Below, one piece after another: positions 8,833 to 17,693 of a DNA stretch of 64,000 bases. The notes under the pieces are model-generated. The model worked only from the letters and a program-made list of their open reading frames with translations, was not told where the DNA came from and did no database searches. Positions within the stretch are counted from its first letter, which is position 1. Each line of letters starts with the position of its first letter. The stretch lies in contig NZ_CP147246.1 of assembly GCF_002174455.2 (NCBI RefSeq), positions 2,011,501 to 2,075,500 of the forward strand. The letters are read 5' to 3'. The position numbers and the translations under genes were made by a program. The stretch is from Enterococcus sp. 9D6_DIV0238. Its GTDB lineage: Bacteria; Bacillota; Bacilli; Lactobacillales; Enterococcaceae.

Positions 8833-11724
8833 ATGAAACGGATCGATCGAATCTATCAATATGTAAAAGAGCAGACCGAACATTTGATGCCAAATGATGT
8901 TTCTTTAGGGAGCGGTATGACAACAGGCGATGTTTCAAATGCTCTAGATATCCAAAGAACCAATGCCAGCAAAGATTTGAATCAGCTTGTGAGAGAAGGA
9001 TTACTGGAAAAAACGGATGGACGCCCAGTTAAATATGTAGATAAAGCTGTTTTTAAATATCAACCACTGTCTAAACCTGTGAAAAGCTATCGTGAACGTA
9101 GTTTGATGGAAGAACAGGAAACAGTGACACAACAGCAATCAACTAAAACGTTTGTCGGTGAAGATATTTTCAAAGCGATGATTGGTTCTACAGGGAGTAT
9201 GAGAACACCTGTAGAGCAGGCAAAAGCGGCTATTTTATATCCACCAAAGGGCTTAAATTGTTTGATCACAGGTCCAACAGGGTCTGGAAAAACCTACTTT
9301 GCTCATGCGATGTTTCAATTTGCCTTACTGAATCATGTTATTGACTCATCTAAGAAATTAGTTGTTTTTAACTGTGCAGACTATGCGCACAACCCAGAAT
9401 TATTGATGTCACACTTATTTGGTTATGCAGAAGGAGCATTTACAGGAGCGAATAAAGCAAAAGAAGGAATCATCCATGAAGCAGATGGAGGTATCTTATT
9501 TTTGGACGAGGTGCATCGTTTGCCACCGGAAGGACAGGAAATGGTCTTTTATTTCATGGATCATGGAACGTACTCACGACTAGGAGAAACGGTCAAAAAT
9601 CGGCATGCAGATGTCAGGATCATTTGTGCTACAACTGAAAATCCTACCTCCTCCTTGTTGAATACATTTGTCCGCAGAATTCCGATCATTATTCAACTAC
9701 CCAATTTTATTGATCGGCCGGCAAAGGAAAAGATCGACCTGCTTCGAGTAATGATTTCAATGGAAGCTTCTCGAATTCATCGGACGATTTCTTTATCAGA
9801 AGATGTGGTCAAAGCTTTGATCGGTAGTGTCTCTTACGGAAATGTAGGTCAGTTGAAGTCCAATGTTCAGCTAGTGACTGCAAGAGGCTTTTTGAATCAT
9901 ATTGAGCAAGACGAGTTAGTGATCACGATCGACGAGCTGACTGACAGTATCAAAGAAGGCATGATGCAACTAGCAAGCAATCGTGATTTGTTGGCGGAGC
10001 TATCAAAATATTTAGAACCGCAAATGATTGTGACACCGAATGAGCCATTGGTAACGATTCAATCAGATTCTTATGAGCTGCCGTATAATCTGTATGAAAT
10101 CATTGGAGATAAAGCAGCGTTATTGAAAGCAGATGGGCTTGAGCAAGAAGCCATCAACAACTTTATCACGACAGATATCAATGTCCATTTAAAATCTTTT
10201 TACAAAGATCATGGGTTTACATTTGATACAGAAAATAAATTAGCGGAAATCGTTGATCAACGGATCATTGATGTGACAAAAGAAATCTATGCCTTTGCGC
10301 AGCAGAAGCTGAATTACAATTTCCAATCTAACTTTATTTATGCGATGAGTCTACATATCAGCTCGTTCTTAAAACGTATCCAAAACGGTGAAGAACGGCA
10401 ACATCAGTTGAATGAAAACATTCGGAATATGGTACTGGATTATCCGTTAGAATTTGAGACAGCTCAGGAAATCAAGCGAATTATCGCAAATAGCTACCAA
10501 ATGAATATTCCGGATTTTGAAACTTATTATTTAGCAGTCTTATTGATTTCACTGCGAGAAAATAAAGATGCTGGACGGATCGGTATTGTAGTAGCAGCTC
10601 ATGGAAAGAGCACAGCAACGAGTATGGTTCAAGTGGTCTCTCAATTATTGAATGTCGATAACTTAAGAGCGGTGGATATGCCGCTTGAAATGCAGCCAAA
10701 AGAAGCATTGCGTCAAATTATCAATGTGGTAAAAGAGGTCAATGAAGATAGTGGTGTGATTCTTTTAGTAGATATGGGGTCTCTAGCAACATTTTCGGAT
10801 GAAATAACCCGTCAGACAGGAATTGATGTTCGAACGGTCGATATGGTGACAACACCGATCGTTTTAGAGACAGCAAGAAAAACTTCATTGATCGATACAC
10901 AATTAGATACACTATATGAATCATTGAAAAACTTCCAAGGGTACGCTGGTATTCAGCAAGAAAGAAAAAATGAACAGGCGCCATCATGGAAAAAACGAGT
11001 GATCATTGCTATTTGTGCTTCAGGTGAAGGAACAGCTAAGCGAATGAAGGAAATGATCGAATCAGCAGTTTCGCCGCAATTAGGAATGGATTTTGAAGTA
11101 TTGCCCTTATCCGTTGTGGATATGAGAGAGCAGTTAGTGATCATTCAGGAAAAATATCATGTTATTGCGACAACGGGGATCATCGATCCTAAAATTTCTG
11201 CACCGTTTATTTCAATGGAAAACTTTTTTTCTGGAGAGGCTGAAACGATCATTGAGAGTTTATTGCTGGAAAGTGAAATCTCTTTGGAACAACAGGAAAT
11301 GAATGAACAGACAGCACGACAAGCTTGTCTAGATTATATGGAAGAAAGCTTTACATTTATCAATCCAAAAAAAGTGATCGATCCGCTATGGCAGTTTGCT
11401 GATATCATTCGGACGAAATTGTCTTTGAAACTGGATTACACATTCTATGTGAATCTGATCATGCATCTAGCAGGAATGCTGGAGCGCGTACTGCAGCATG
11501 AAACTCTTTCGTTGACTGAAGATGAATTGAATCATATTATCTCTGAACCAAGTTATGAAGTAGTAGCGAAAGCTGCACTATTTCTAAAGCAAACATTTCA
11601 GTTGGAATTACCATTGGAAGAAATCTATTATATTATTCAATTGATCAAAAATACACAGCAAAATCAGCTGCAAGGCGAAAAAAATACACTAGACTCAATA
11701 CACAAAGAAGATACACTATTTTAG
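8833..11724 (+). CDS. mptR: MptR/LevR-type sigma-54-dependent PTS regulator
   Basis: 963 residues in the LevR architecture. An N-terminal helix-turn-helix (~1-70) precedes an AAA+ domain with Walker A GPTGSGKT (~147-154) and the sigma-54-contacting GAFTGA loop (201-206). Then follow PRD1 (His ~508), an EIIA-Man-like domain (phosphorylatable His ~590 in AAHG), an EIIB-Gat-like domain (Cys ~728 in ICASGEG) and PRD2 (His ~878). Such regulators activate mannose-class PTS operons with RpoN, and PTS phosphorylation reports sugar supply. RBS AAAGGAG. The adjacent mannose PTS and -24/-12 promoter make MptR of E. faecalis the natural match. The stop codon lies inside a 22-bp hairpin. Confidence 0.95.
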   Translation: MKRIDRIYQYVKEQTEHLMPNDVSLGSGMTTGDVSNALDIQRTNASKDLNQLVREGLLEKTDGRPVKYVDKAVFKYQPLSKPVKSYRERSLMEEQETVTQQQSTKTFVGEDIFKAMIGSTGSMRTPVEQAKAAILYPPKGLNCLITGPTGSGKTYFAHAMFQFALLNHVIDSSKKLVVFNCADYAHNPELLMSHLFGYAEGAFTGANKAKEGIIHEADGGILFLDEVHRLPPEGQEMVFYFMDHGTYSRLGETVKNRHADVRIICATTENPTSSLLNTFVRRIPIIIQLPNFIDRPAKEKIDLLRVMISMEASRIHRTISLSEDVVKALIGSVSYGNVGQLKSNVQLVTARGFLNHIEQDELVITIDELTDSIKEGMMQLASNRDLLAELSKYLEPQMIVTPNEPLVTIQSDSYELPYNLYEIIGDKAALLKADGLEQEAINNFITTDINVHLKSFYKDHGFTFDTENKLAEIVDQRIIDVTKEIYAFAQQKLNYNFQSNFIYAMSLHISSFLKRIQNGEERQHQLNENIRNMVLDYPLEFETAQEIKRIIANSYQMNIPDFETYYLAVLLISLRENKDAGRIGIVVAAHGKSTATSMVQVVSQLLNVDNLRAVDMPLEMQPKEALRQIINVVKEVNEDSGVILLVDMGSLATFSDEITRQTGIDVRTVDMVTTPIVLETARKTSLIDTQLDTLYESLKNFQGYAGIQQERKNEQAPSWKKRVIIAICASGEGTAKRMKEMIESAVSPQLGMDFEVLPLSVVDMREQLVIIQEKYHVIATTGIIDPKISAPFISMENFFSGEAETIIESLLLESEISLEQQEMNEQTARQACLDYMEESFTFINPKKVIDPLWQFADIIRTKLSLKLDYTFYVNLIMHLAGMLERVLQHETLSLTEDELNHIISEPSYEVVAKAALFLKQTFQLELPLEEIYYIIQLIKNTQQNQLQGEKNTLDSIHKEDTLF

Positions 11725-11743
11725 TGTATCTTCTTTGTGTATT
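11697..11743 (+). terminator. 22-bp perfect hairpin overlapping the mptR stop
   Basis: The arm 11697-11718 (ending GATACACTA) is perfectly complementary to 11722-11743, with a 3-base loop; the TAG stop of mptR is 11722-11724. Only a short T-rich stretch follows (TTCTTAAAT), so termination may be partial. The arms contain four GATACAC/AATACAC boxes, so the DNA form may also bind a regulator ~60-110 bases upstream of the sigma-54 promoter. Confidence 0.65.
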
Positions 11744-11780
11744 TTCTTAAATAAATCCTTAGTTTTTGGTTTTTTCAGAC

Positions 11781-11810
11781 AATACACTAAAATTGGCACG
11801 AAAATTGCTT
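11781..11810 (+). promoter_or_regulatory. Sigma-54 (-24/-12) promoter of the mpt operon
   Basis: TTGGCAC at 11793-11799 and TTGCTT at 11805-11810 place GG and GC 10 bases apart, matching the RpoN consensus (TTGGCAC N5 TTGC). An AATACACTA box abuts it at 11781-11789. The leader to mptB is about 160 bases. Confidence 0.93.
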
Positions 11811-11984
11811 AATATAGAGTGAGTAGTTATATATGATTGCCAAGTAAACATTTTTTGGAAATAATCGATTTTTGCTAGTCGTTATTTTGGTAATAAATGA
11901 AAGAGCATAGTATTTTATTACTAAAGATTGTTTAAAAAGACATTTCGTGGAAAAGAATCGAAAATGCAAGAAGGAGAACAATGA

Positions 11985-12479
11985 ATGATGGATATTCGTT
12001 TAGTACGCATCGATGATCGCCTGATACATGGGCAAGTAGCTACAGTTTGGACAAAAAGCACCAATGTAGAACGTATCTTAGTCATTAGTGATGCGGTAGC
12101 ACACGATACACTAAGAAAAGCGTTACTTGTACAGGCTGCTCCTCCAGGCGTAAAAGTCAATGTCATTACGGTTGAAAAGATGATCGAGATCTTTGGCGAT
12201 GAACGGTTTGAGGGATTGAAAGTCATGTTACTGTTCACCAATCCGGAAGATGTTCAGCGGGTAGTAAAGGGCAATGTCGTGTTCGATTCAGTGAATATCG
12301 GTGGTATGAGCTTCACGAGCGGTAAACGAATGATTTCCAATGCAGTTGCAGTCGATGAGCAAGACATTGCAGCGTTCAAATATTTGCATGATCAGGGAAT
12401 TGAATTAGAGATTCGCAAAGTGGTTGCTGACAGCCAAGTGAATTTGATGGAATTACTGAAAAAGGAACAGCTTGTTTGA
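11985..12479 (+). CDS. mptB: Mannose-family PTS enzyme IIB
   Basis: 164 residues, a stand-alone IIB-Man domain. The phosphorylated His is in RIDDRLIHGQ (His15 counting from 11985). It takes phosphate from IIA and passes it to incoming sugar. RBS AAGGAG precedes two adjacent in-frame ATGs (11985 and 11988). It is the first gene after the sigma-54 promoter. The domain closely resembles the IIB half of the next gene, so the operon encodes two IIB domains, as in the E. faecalis mpt operon. Confidence 0.93.
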   Translation: MMDIRLVRIDDRLIHGQVATVWTKSTNVERILVISDAVAHDTLRKALLVQAAPPGVKVNVITVEKMIEIFGDERFEGLKVMLLFTNPEDVQRVVKGNVVFDSVNIGGMSFTSGKRMISNAVAVDEQDIAAFKYLHDQGIELEIRKVVADSQVNLMELLKKEQLV

Positions 12480-12742
12480 TTTTTCAGATTCTATAAATAA
12501 ATAGAAGCAGACTAGAAGCCAAATGTAGGTACGAGTCCAAAAATCATTGAAAGAGGTGGTTATATAGAGAAGAAAAGGAGATAGGCTTTTTATAACTAAA
12601 GGATATGGAACATAGTCACTGCTGAAACATGAGATAAACAATCACTTCATGCATTTTTTAGTTTATATCTTTTCTAATGGTTGTTTATTAAAAGGAAGTT
12701 TAGTGATGATGTCATTGAAAAAAATACAGGAGGTATCAAATT
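12480..12742 (+). other. 263-base gap inside the mpt operon
   Basis: A non-coding stretch between mptB and mptA, much longer than the other gaps in the operon. I see no ORF with an RBS, no strong terminator and no convincing promoter. It may hold an RNA processing site or a weak secondary promoter. Confidence 0.4.
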
Positions 12743-13741
12743 ATGGTAGGAATTATTCTTGCTAGCCATGGCGAATTTGCTCAAGGCATTTTACAATCCG
12801 GTTCCATGATTTTTGGCGAACAGGAAAAAGTACAAGCAGTTGTGTTGATGCCTAGCGAAGGCCCAGATGATTTAAAAGCAAAGCTAACTCAAGCAATTGC
12901 AACGTTTGATGAGGAAGACGAAGTATTATTTTTAGTCGATCTATGGGGAGGAACACCGTTTAACCAGGCAAACAGTCTTTTTGAAGAGCATAAAGACAAA
13001 TGGGCGATCGTTAGCGGCTTGAATTTACCAATGTTGATCGAGGCATATGCTTCTCGTTTCTCAATGAACTCTGCGCATGAAATTGCAGCACACATTCTTG
13101 AAACAGCTAAAGAAGGCGTGAGAATCAAACCGGAAGAATTAGAGCCAGCTGAAGCACCTAAAGCAGCAGTTGAGGATGCACAGCCGAAAGGCGCATTACC
13201 TGAAGGAACAGTAGTCGGCGATGGCAAAATCAAATTTGTTTTAGCACGTGTGGATTCTCGTTTACTACATGGACAAGTTGCGACTGCCTGGACGAAATCA
13301 GTGTTGCCAAATCGAATCATCGTCGTTTCAGATGCAGTATCGAAAGACGATCTTCGTAAAAAATTGATCGAACAAGCAGCTCCTCCAGGGGTTAAAGCAA
13401 ACGTTATCCCAATCAGTAAAATGATCGAGATTTCAAAAGATCCACGTTTTGGCAATACAAAAGCATTATTACTATTTGAAAATCCAGAAGATGTGGTCAA
13501 AGTCGTAGACGGCGGCGTAGATATCAAAGAAGTCAATGTTGGCTCAATGGCGCACTCAGTTGGGAAAGTCGTAGTAAGCAAAGTATTGTCAATGGGACAA
13601 GAAGATGTTGAAGCGTTTGAAAAATTAGAAGCAAAAGGCATCAAGTTTGATGTTCGTAAAGTGCCAAATGATTCTCAAGCAAACATGGATGAAATCCTTA
13701 AAAAAGCAAAACACGAATTAGCTGAGGCACACGCAAAATAA
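12743..13741 (+). CDS. mptA: Mannose-family PTS enzyme IIAB
   Basis: 332 residues: an IIA domain (~1-130, His9 in LASHGEFA), an Ala/Pro-rich hinge (~135-155) and an IIB domain (~165-325, His176 in [10 protein letters not shown]). Phosphate flows HPr to IIA-His to IIB-His to sugar. RBS CAGGAGG. The second IIB largely repeats that of mptB, so the two could pair with the same IIC/IID. Confidence 0.95.
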   Translation: MVGIILASHGEFAQGILQSGSMIFGEQEKVQAVVLMPSEGPDDLKAKLTQAIATFDEEDEVLFLVDLWGGTPFNQANSLFEEHKDKWAIVSGLNLPMLIEAYASRFSMNSAHEIAAHILETAKEGVRIKPEELEPAEAPKAAVEDAQPKGALPEGTVVGDGKIKFVLARVDSRLLHGQVATAWTKSVLPNRIIVVSDAVSKDDLRKKLIEQAAPPGVKANVIPISKMIEISKDPRFGNTKALLLFENPEDVVKVVDGGVDIKEVNVGSMAHSVGKVVVSKVLSMGQEDVEAFEKLEAKGIKFDVRKVPNDSQANMDEILKKAKHELAEAHAK

Positions 13742-13774
13742 CACAAATCTTAAATGAAAAATAGGAGGCTTATC

Positions 13775-14593
13775 ATGTCTATTATATCAATTATTTTAGT
13801 AATTTTTGTTGCCTTTCTAGCTGGTATGGAAGGGATTCTAGATGAATTTCAATTCCATCAACCGTTAGTGGCATGTACGTTGATCGGTTTAGTTACTGGT
13901 CATTTGGAAGCAGGGATCATCTTAGGCGGAACATTACAAATGATCGCGCTTGGATGGGCAAATATCGGAGCAGCCGTAGCGCCGGATGCAGCATTAGCAT
14001 CGGTAGCATCAGCAATTATTTTAGTTAAAGCACTAGGCGCACAAAGTATTTCTGTAAAAGATGCTGTATCATCATCGATCGCTATCGCTGTACCACTTGC
14101 AGTAGCAGGTCTTTTCTTAACAATGATCGTTCGTACATTGGCTGTACCGATCGTTCACATGATGGATGCAGCAGCAGAAAAAGGCAACATCAGACAAATC
14201 GAAGCATTGCATATTTTAGCAGTATGTATGCAAGGGGTTCGTATTGCGATTCCAGCAGGCGCACTTTTATTCATTCCAGCAGAATCTGTACAAGGTGCAT
14301 TGGAATCAATGCCAGCATGGTTGACTGATGGTATGGCTATCGGTGGTGGAATGGTCGTTGCCGTAGGTTATGCATTAGTAATCAACATGATGGCAACAAA
14401 AGAAGTTTGGCCATTCTTCGTTATCGGTTTTGTCGTAGCTGCGATTTCTCAATTAACGTTGATCGCATTAGGAGCTTTAGGTGTCGCTTTAGCCTTGATC
14501 TACTTGAATCTTTCTAAAATGGGCGGTTCTTCAAATGGCGGCGGCGGAAGCAATACTGGTGACCCGCTTGGCGATATTCTAAATGATTATTAA
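13775..14593 (+). CDS. mptC: Mannose-family PTS enzyme IIC
   Basis: 272 residues with multiple hydrophobic helices, part of the sugar channel. It shows the IIC-Man features GMEGILDEFQFHQPL and the GGTLQMIALGWANIGAAVAPD segment, and ends in a Gly/Ser-rich cytoplasmic tail. An in-frame ATG at 13754 precedes AGGAGG; the real start is the ATG at 13775, 7-8 bases after it. In E. faecalis, Listeria and lactococci this IIC with IID forms the receptor of class IIa bacteriocins (family knowledge). Confidence 0.94.
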   Translation: MSIISIILVIFVAFLAGMEGILDEFQFHQPLVACTLIGLVTGHLEAGIILGGTLQMIALGWANIGAAVAPDAALASVASAIILVKALGAQSISVKDAVSSSIAIAVPLAVAGLFLTMIVRTLAVPIVHMMDAAAEKGNIRQIEALHILAVCMQGVRIAIPAGALLFIPAESVQGALESMPAWLTDGMAIGGGMVVAVGYALVINMMATKEVWPFFVIGFVVAAISQLTLIALGALGVALALIYLNLSKMGGSSNGGGGSNTGDPLGDILNDY

Positions 14594-14614
14594 TCCTGAA
14601 GGAGGAGAAGAGAA

Positions 14615-15526
14615 ATGGCAGAAAAAATTGAATTAACTAAAAAAGATCGTTTAGCCGTTGCATGGCGCTCTACATTCATTCAGGGTTCTTGGAACTATGA
14701 GCGTATGCAAAATGGTGGTTGGGCATTCTCAATGATCCCAGCGATCAAGAAATTATATAAAACAAAAGAAGATCGTTCAGCGGCGTTGAAACGTCACTTA
14801 GAATTCTTTAACACTCACCCATATATTGCTTCACCGATCCTTGGTGTAACATTGGCTCTTGAAGAAGAACGTGCCAATGGCGCTCCTGTTGATGATGTAG
14901 CGATCCAAGGGGTTAAAGTTGGGATGATGGGACCATTGGCCGGTGTTGGTGATCCAGTCTTCTGGTTTACTGTTCGTCCGATGTTAGGTGCTCTAGGTGC
15001 ATCACTTGCAATGGGTGGTAGTATCTTAGGTCCGATCATTTTCTTCGTTGCATGGAACTTGATTCGTTGGGCATTCATGTGGTATACACAAGAATTCGGC
15101 TACAAAGCTGGTTCAAAAATCACAGAAGACCTTTCAGGCGGATTATTACAAGACGTGACAAAAGGTGCTTCGATCCTAGGGATGTTCGTTCTGGCAGCCT
15201 TAGTACAGCGGTGGGTATCGATCAAATTCCTGCCGATCGTTTCTACAGTTAAGTTAGATAAAGGTGCCTATATCGAGTGGGATAAACTTCCTGCTGGTGG
15301 TGAAGGAATCAAGAGCGCATTTGAACAAGTAAATAGTGGAATGGCTCTGTCAGCTAATAAGGTTACAACACTTCAAGACAACTTGGATCAATTGATTCCT
15401 GGTTTGGCTGCATTGTTACTTACATTCTTATGTATGTGGTTATTGAAGAAAAAAGTTTCTCCAATCATCATCATTCTTGGTTTGTTCGTAGTCGGCGTAG
15501 CTGGCCACTATATTGGCTTGTTATAA
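14615..15526 (+). CDS. mptD: Mannose-family PTS enzyme IID
   Basis: 303 residues. The cytoplasmic N-terminal part has the typical FIQGSWNYERMQNGGWAFSMIPAIKK segment and LEFFNTHPYIASPILG. Membrane helices and an extracellular loop (~215-265) follow, and the C-terminal helices are near 268-300. With IIC it forms the translocation unit. RBS GGAGGAG, 21 bases after mptC. A long hairpin follows at 15547. Confidence 0.95.
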   Translation: MAEKIELTKKDRLAVAWRSTFIQGSWNYERMQNGGWAFSMIPAIKKLYKTKEDRSAALKRHLEFFNTHPYIASPILGVTLALEEERANGAPVDDVAIQGVKVGMMGPLAGVGDPVFWFTVRPMLGALGASLAMGGSILGPIIFFVAWNLIRWAFMWYTQEFGYKAGSKITEDLSGGLLQDVTKGASILGMFVLAALVQRWVSIKFLPIVSTVKLDKGAYIEWDKLPAGGEGIKSAFEQVNSGMALSANKVTTLQDNLDQLIPGLAALLLTFLCMWLLKKKVSPIIIILGLFVVGVAGHYIGLL

Positions 15527-15546
15527 TCTAAAAAAACATTTTCGTT

Positions 15547-15589
15547 GGTGCTTAGGATAAAACGAATGCATCGTTTTACCCTAGGCACC
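15547..15589 (+). terminator. Long hairpin between mptD and mptO
   Basis: The 19-base arm (15547-15565, starting GGTGCTTAGG) pairs with 15571-15589, with one wobble and one mismatch. There is no T-run, so it is more likely a processing or stabilising stem that lowers downstream mptO expression than a full terminator. Confidence 0.6.
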
Positions 15590-15663
15590 ATTTACATAGC
15601 TTAATCTTTAAAAAAAACATATAATGGAGTAACAAAAGATACAGAGGAAACGAGGTAGGTAAG

Positions 15664-16050
15664 ATGGTTCAATCACTGAATACAAAAGTTGATTTTATAA
15701 CAGATGCGACTGCTTTTACTGGATTGACAGATTATGGAAAAATTATGATCGGAGACAAGGGATTTGAATTTTACAATGCTCGTGATACTCGTAAATATAT
15801 TCAAATTCCCTGGGAAGAAGTCGACTATGTGATTGCTTCGGTGATGTTCAAAGGAAAATGGATTCCTCGGTATGCGATTCAGACAAAACAAAACGGCACT
15901 TTTACCTTTTCATCAAAGCAACCGAAAAAAGCACTACGTGAAATGCAGGCCTATGTGTCACCGGATCACATGGTACAATCGCTTGGTTTCTTTGATGTCA
16001 TGAAGCGAGCATTTAAATCGATTGGGAAAAAGAAAAAAGATAATGGATAA
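15664..16050 (+). CDS. mptO: DUF956 protein (ManO/MptO)
   Basis: 128 residues, cytoplasmic, with the DUF956 hallmarks VQSLNTKVDFITDATAFTGL and IPWEEVDYVIASVMFKGKWIPRYAIQT. This family nearly always follows mannose PTS operons in lactic acid bacteria; a modest regulatory role is suspected, not proven here. RBS AGGTAGG. A TATAAT at 15620-15625 could give a separate weak promoter. The C-terminus is Lys-rich. Confidence 0.9.
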   Translation: MVQSLNTKVDFITDATAFTGLTDYGKIMIGDKGFEFYNARDTRKYIQIPWEEVDYVIASVMFKGKWIPRYAIQTKQNGTFTFSSKQPKKALREMQAYVSPDHMVQSLGFFDVMKRAFKSIGKKKKDNG

Positions 16051-16076
16051 GATCATTTATCAGTAAAAAGGAAACT

Positions 16077-16230
16077 GAGAAAAAAATGTCTATTTTCGAA
16101 GCCTTCAACACTTAGTGCTTTAGCTGATGTGATCGAAGCGTGACGAAGTAGCTGCTTTTTTCTCGCCGTCTATTCGAAATTAGAGCCTATAACAAGACTA
16201 GAAAAACGTTTTGTTACAGGCTCTTTTTTT
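16077..16230 (+). repeat. Dispersed intergenic repeat, copy A, with terminator
   Basis: The core at 16120-16185 (TTAGCTGATGTGATCGAAGC ... TAGAG) is closely matched at 27332-27392 and 56719-56779. It ends in a hairpin (GAGCCT...GAC, 16183-16198, with GTTTTGTTACAGGCTC) and a T-run, serving the convergent mptO and membrane-protein genes. Confidence 0.75.
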
Positions 16231-17026
16231 ACTCGTCTTTATAAATCTGAAGTGCTGGAAGACCAACAACGATAAGTAAAATCATTGTAGAGAAAAGTAG
16301 TCTACTACCTTCAGATAAAGTAGCAGGATCAACTAAACCAATCAAAACCATACCTTCTAAGACAGCCAGAATCAATGTAGGCAGTGCATCTATCCATCCC
16401 TCTTTTTTCAAAAAAGTGCTTAAAAGAATGATGCCTGAAAGGACTAGTAAAATCAACGCAAATGTCTGATGAGAAAGCACTAGTGTTTTGCCGATCCCGC
16501 CCATAGCAGTATCAACAATAGGAATCAACAAAGTCGCTAGCCAGCAGATGAAAGCAAATAAAGCAAATGTCCAGCCGGATTTTTTAGAAAATCTACCGCG
16601 CTTGAGTGATACCAGTAATAATATGATCACACAAACAATCAACAAGAGCGACAATGCTGTTTTAAAGAAGCTCAATGTGACGACAGGCTCTAATAAGATT
16701 GAAAATAAGTTATATTGCAATAGCAAGATCAACACGAAACTGATGGATCTAGCAGTACTGATCTTTGTTTCATTCGGCAAGGCAGTGAGTATTTCATCAC
16801 TGATTTCTTTAGGATTTTTCCCGAAGAAAGCTTGTGCAGAACGCCCATTTTTTTGTGCGTCAAGAATATCCTGAAGAATTTCCAAAAGTGTTTCTTCCGT
16901 TGCCAGCTCTTGTTTGTGTCCATTGATGCGAATATAAAGGAGCAAATCTTCGTAGTACTTTTTATTTTCGTCTGTTAGTTGTTTTCTCAATCGATTGTTT
17001 TCCTTGATCAGTTCTTTTGTCGTCAT
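16229..17026 (-). CDS. DUF1129-like membrane protein, partner of PadR
   Basis: 265 residues. The soluble N-terminal ~85 residues begin with a charged coiled segment (TTKELIKENNRLRKQLTDENKKYYEDLLLY is interrupted by few hydrophobics). They contain ILQDILDAQKNGRSAQAFFGKNPKEI, resembling the DUF1129 'AQKKGxxARxxxGxP' pattern. About six hydrophobic helices follow. The start ATG is 3 bases after the padR stop, and its RBS GAGGGA lies within the padR end, so the two are cotranscribed. Family assignment is by pattern only. Function unknown; such PadR-linked membrane proteins often respond to envelope stress (inference). Confidence 0.65.
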   Translation of the reverse strand: MTTKELIKENNRLRKQLTDENKKYYEDLLLYIRINGHKQELATEETLLEILQDILDAQKNGRSAQAFFGKNPKEISDEILTALPNETKISTARSISFVLILLLQYNLFSILLEPVVTLSFFKTALSLLLIVCVIILLLVSLKRGRFSKKSGWTFALFAFICWLATLLIPIVDTAMGGIGKTLVLSHQTFALILLVLSGIILLSTFLKKEGWIDALPTLILAVLEGMVLIGLVDPATLSEGSRLLFSTMILLIVVGLPALQIYKDE

Positions 17027-17029
17027 TGT

Positions 17030-17359
17030 TTATCCCTCATTTTCTTGTTCTATAATGTTATTCACGGCCGAAGATAATTGCTTCCAACGCTCTTCAAATT
17101 CTAGTAAATAGTCCTCACCAGCTTGAGTTAAGAAATAGTATTTTCTTTTGGGGCCTTCTGATGATGGACGCATTTCCCCGTTGATAAGTTGCTGCTTTTG
17201 TAGTTTGAGTAAAATAGGATAGATGCTGCCTTCACTGACCATCGTTAGACCATAATCGGACAATAAAGTAAGCATTTCATAGCCATAAACGGTTTTCTTT
17301 TGAATGATCTTCAGTATGCAACCTTCTAGTAATCCTTTGAGCATTTGACTAGTGTCCAA
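17030..17359 (-). CDS. PadR-family transcriptional regulator
   Basis: 109 residues from a TTG start: MDTSQMLKGLLEGCILKIIQ, then the winged helix (YGYEMLTLLSDYG, EGSIYPILLKLQ, PKRKYYFLTQAG) and a C-terminal helix. RBS AGGAGG is 8 bases before the TTG; an in-frame ATG at 17395 lies upstream of this RBS and within the operator, so it is unlikely. The length and N-terminus are standard for short PadR repressors. It heads an operon with the membrane protein, and a dyad at 17379-17401 suggests autoregulation. Confidence 0.9.
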   Translation of the reverse strand: MDTSQMLKGLLEGCILKIIQKKTVYGYEMLTLLSDYGLTMVSEGSIYPILLKLQKQQLINGEMRPSSEGPKRKYYFLTQAGEDYLLEFEERWKQLSSAVNNIIEQENEG

Positions 17360-17378
17360 ATGATTTCCTCCTTTTACA

Positions 17379-17401
17379 GGTATCTTGTAATACAATATAC
17401 C
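17379..17401. promoter_or_regulatory. Probable PadR operator
   Basis: A 23-base near-perfect dyad: GGTAT.TTGTA (17379-17389) against its inverse (TACAA.ATACC side, 17391-17401), with 10 of 11 positions symmetric. On the minus strand it covers a possible -10 (TATATT) with TTTACA 18 bases upstream, so binding would block padR transcription. Confidence 0.7.
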
Positions 17402-17402
17402 A

Positions 17403-17446
17403 AAAACCCCACTATGTTGTAAAGCAATATAGTGGGGTTTTATTTT
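17403..17446. terminator. Hairpin with A/T flanks upstream of padR
   Basis: AAAACCCCACTAT (17403-17415) pairs with 17429-17441; T-rich on both strands. No gene ends here on either strand, so it may insulate the divergent padR and DUF308 units. It overlaps the padR promoter spacer. Confidence 0.6.
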
Positions 17447-17624
17447 TGATTATCGCTTGAAGTAAAGAGAATGGTGTTTTTATCATGGTATGGATAGGTT
17501 CTTTTAGTAGTAACCGGAGTAAGACTTAAATACAAAATTCTTTATAATAAAAGTGATCTTAACAAATATTCAAAAAAAACTTCTTGACCCGTTTTTTTTT
17601 GAAAAATATTACAGGGGTTATCTT

Positions 17625-17653
17625 TTGACGAATATATTTCTTAGGAGTACCAT
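17625..17653 (+). promoter_or_regulatory. Promoter of the DUF308 gene
   Basis: TTGACG (17625-17630), 17 bases, TACCAT (17648-17653), 41 bases before the start codon. Confidence 0.6.
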
Positions 17654-17693
17654 AAAATTGTAAATAAAATAACAAATGAGGAAGTGGAACGTA

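Noticed and set aside
12889-13644. 251-codon open frame on the minus strand
   Set aside because: Lies entirely inside mptA on the other strand; Ser/Thr/Pro-rich, no RBS; a shadow of the PTS gene.
16488-16874. 128-codon plus-strand frame
   Set aside because: Antisense to the DUF1129-like gene, low-complexity, no RBS.
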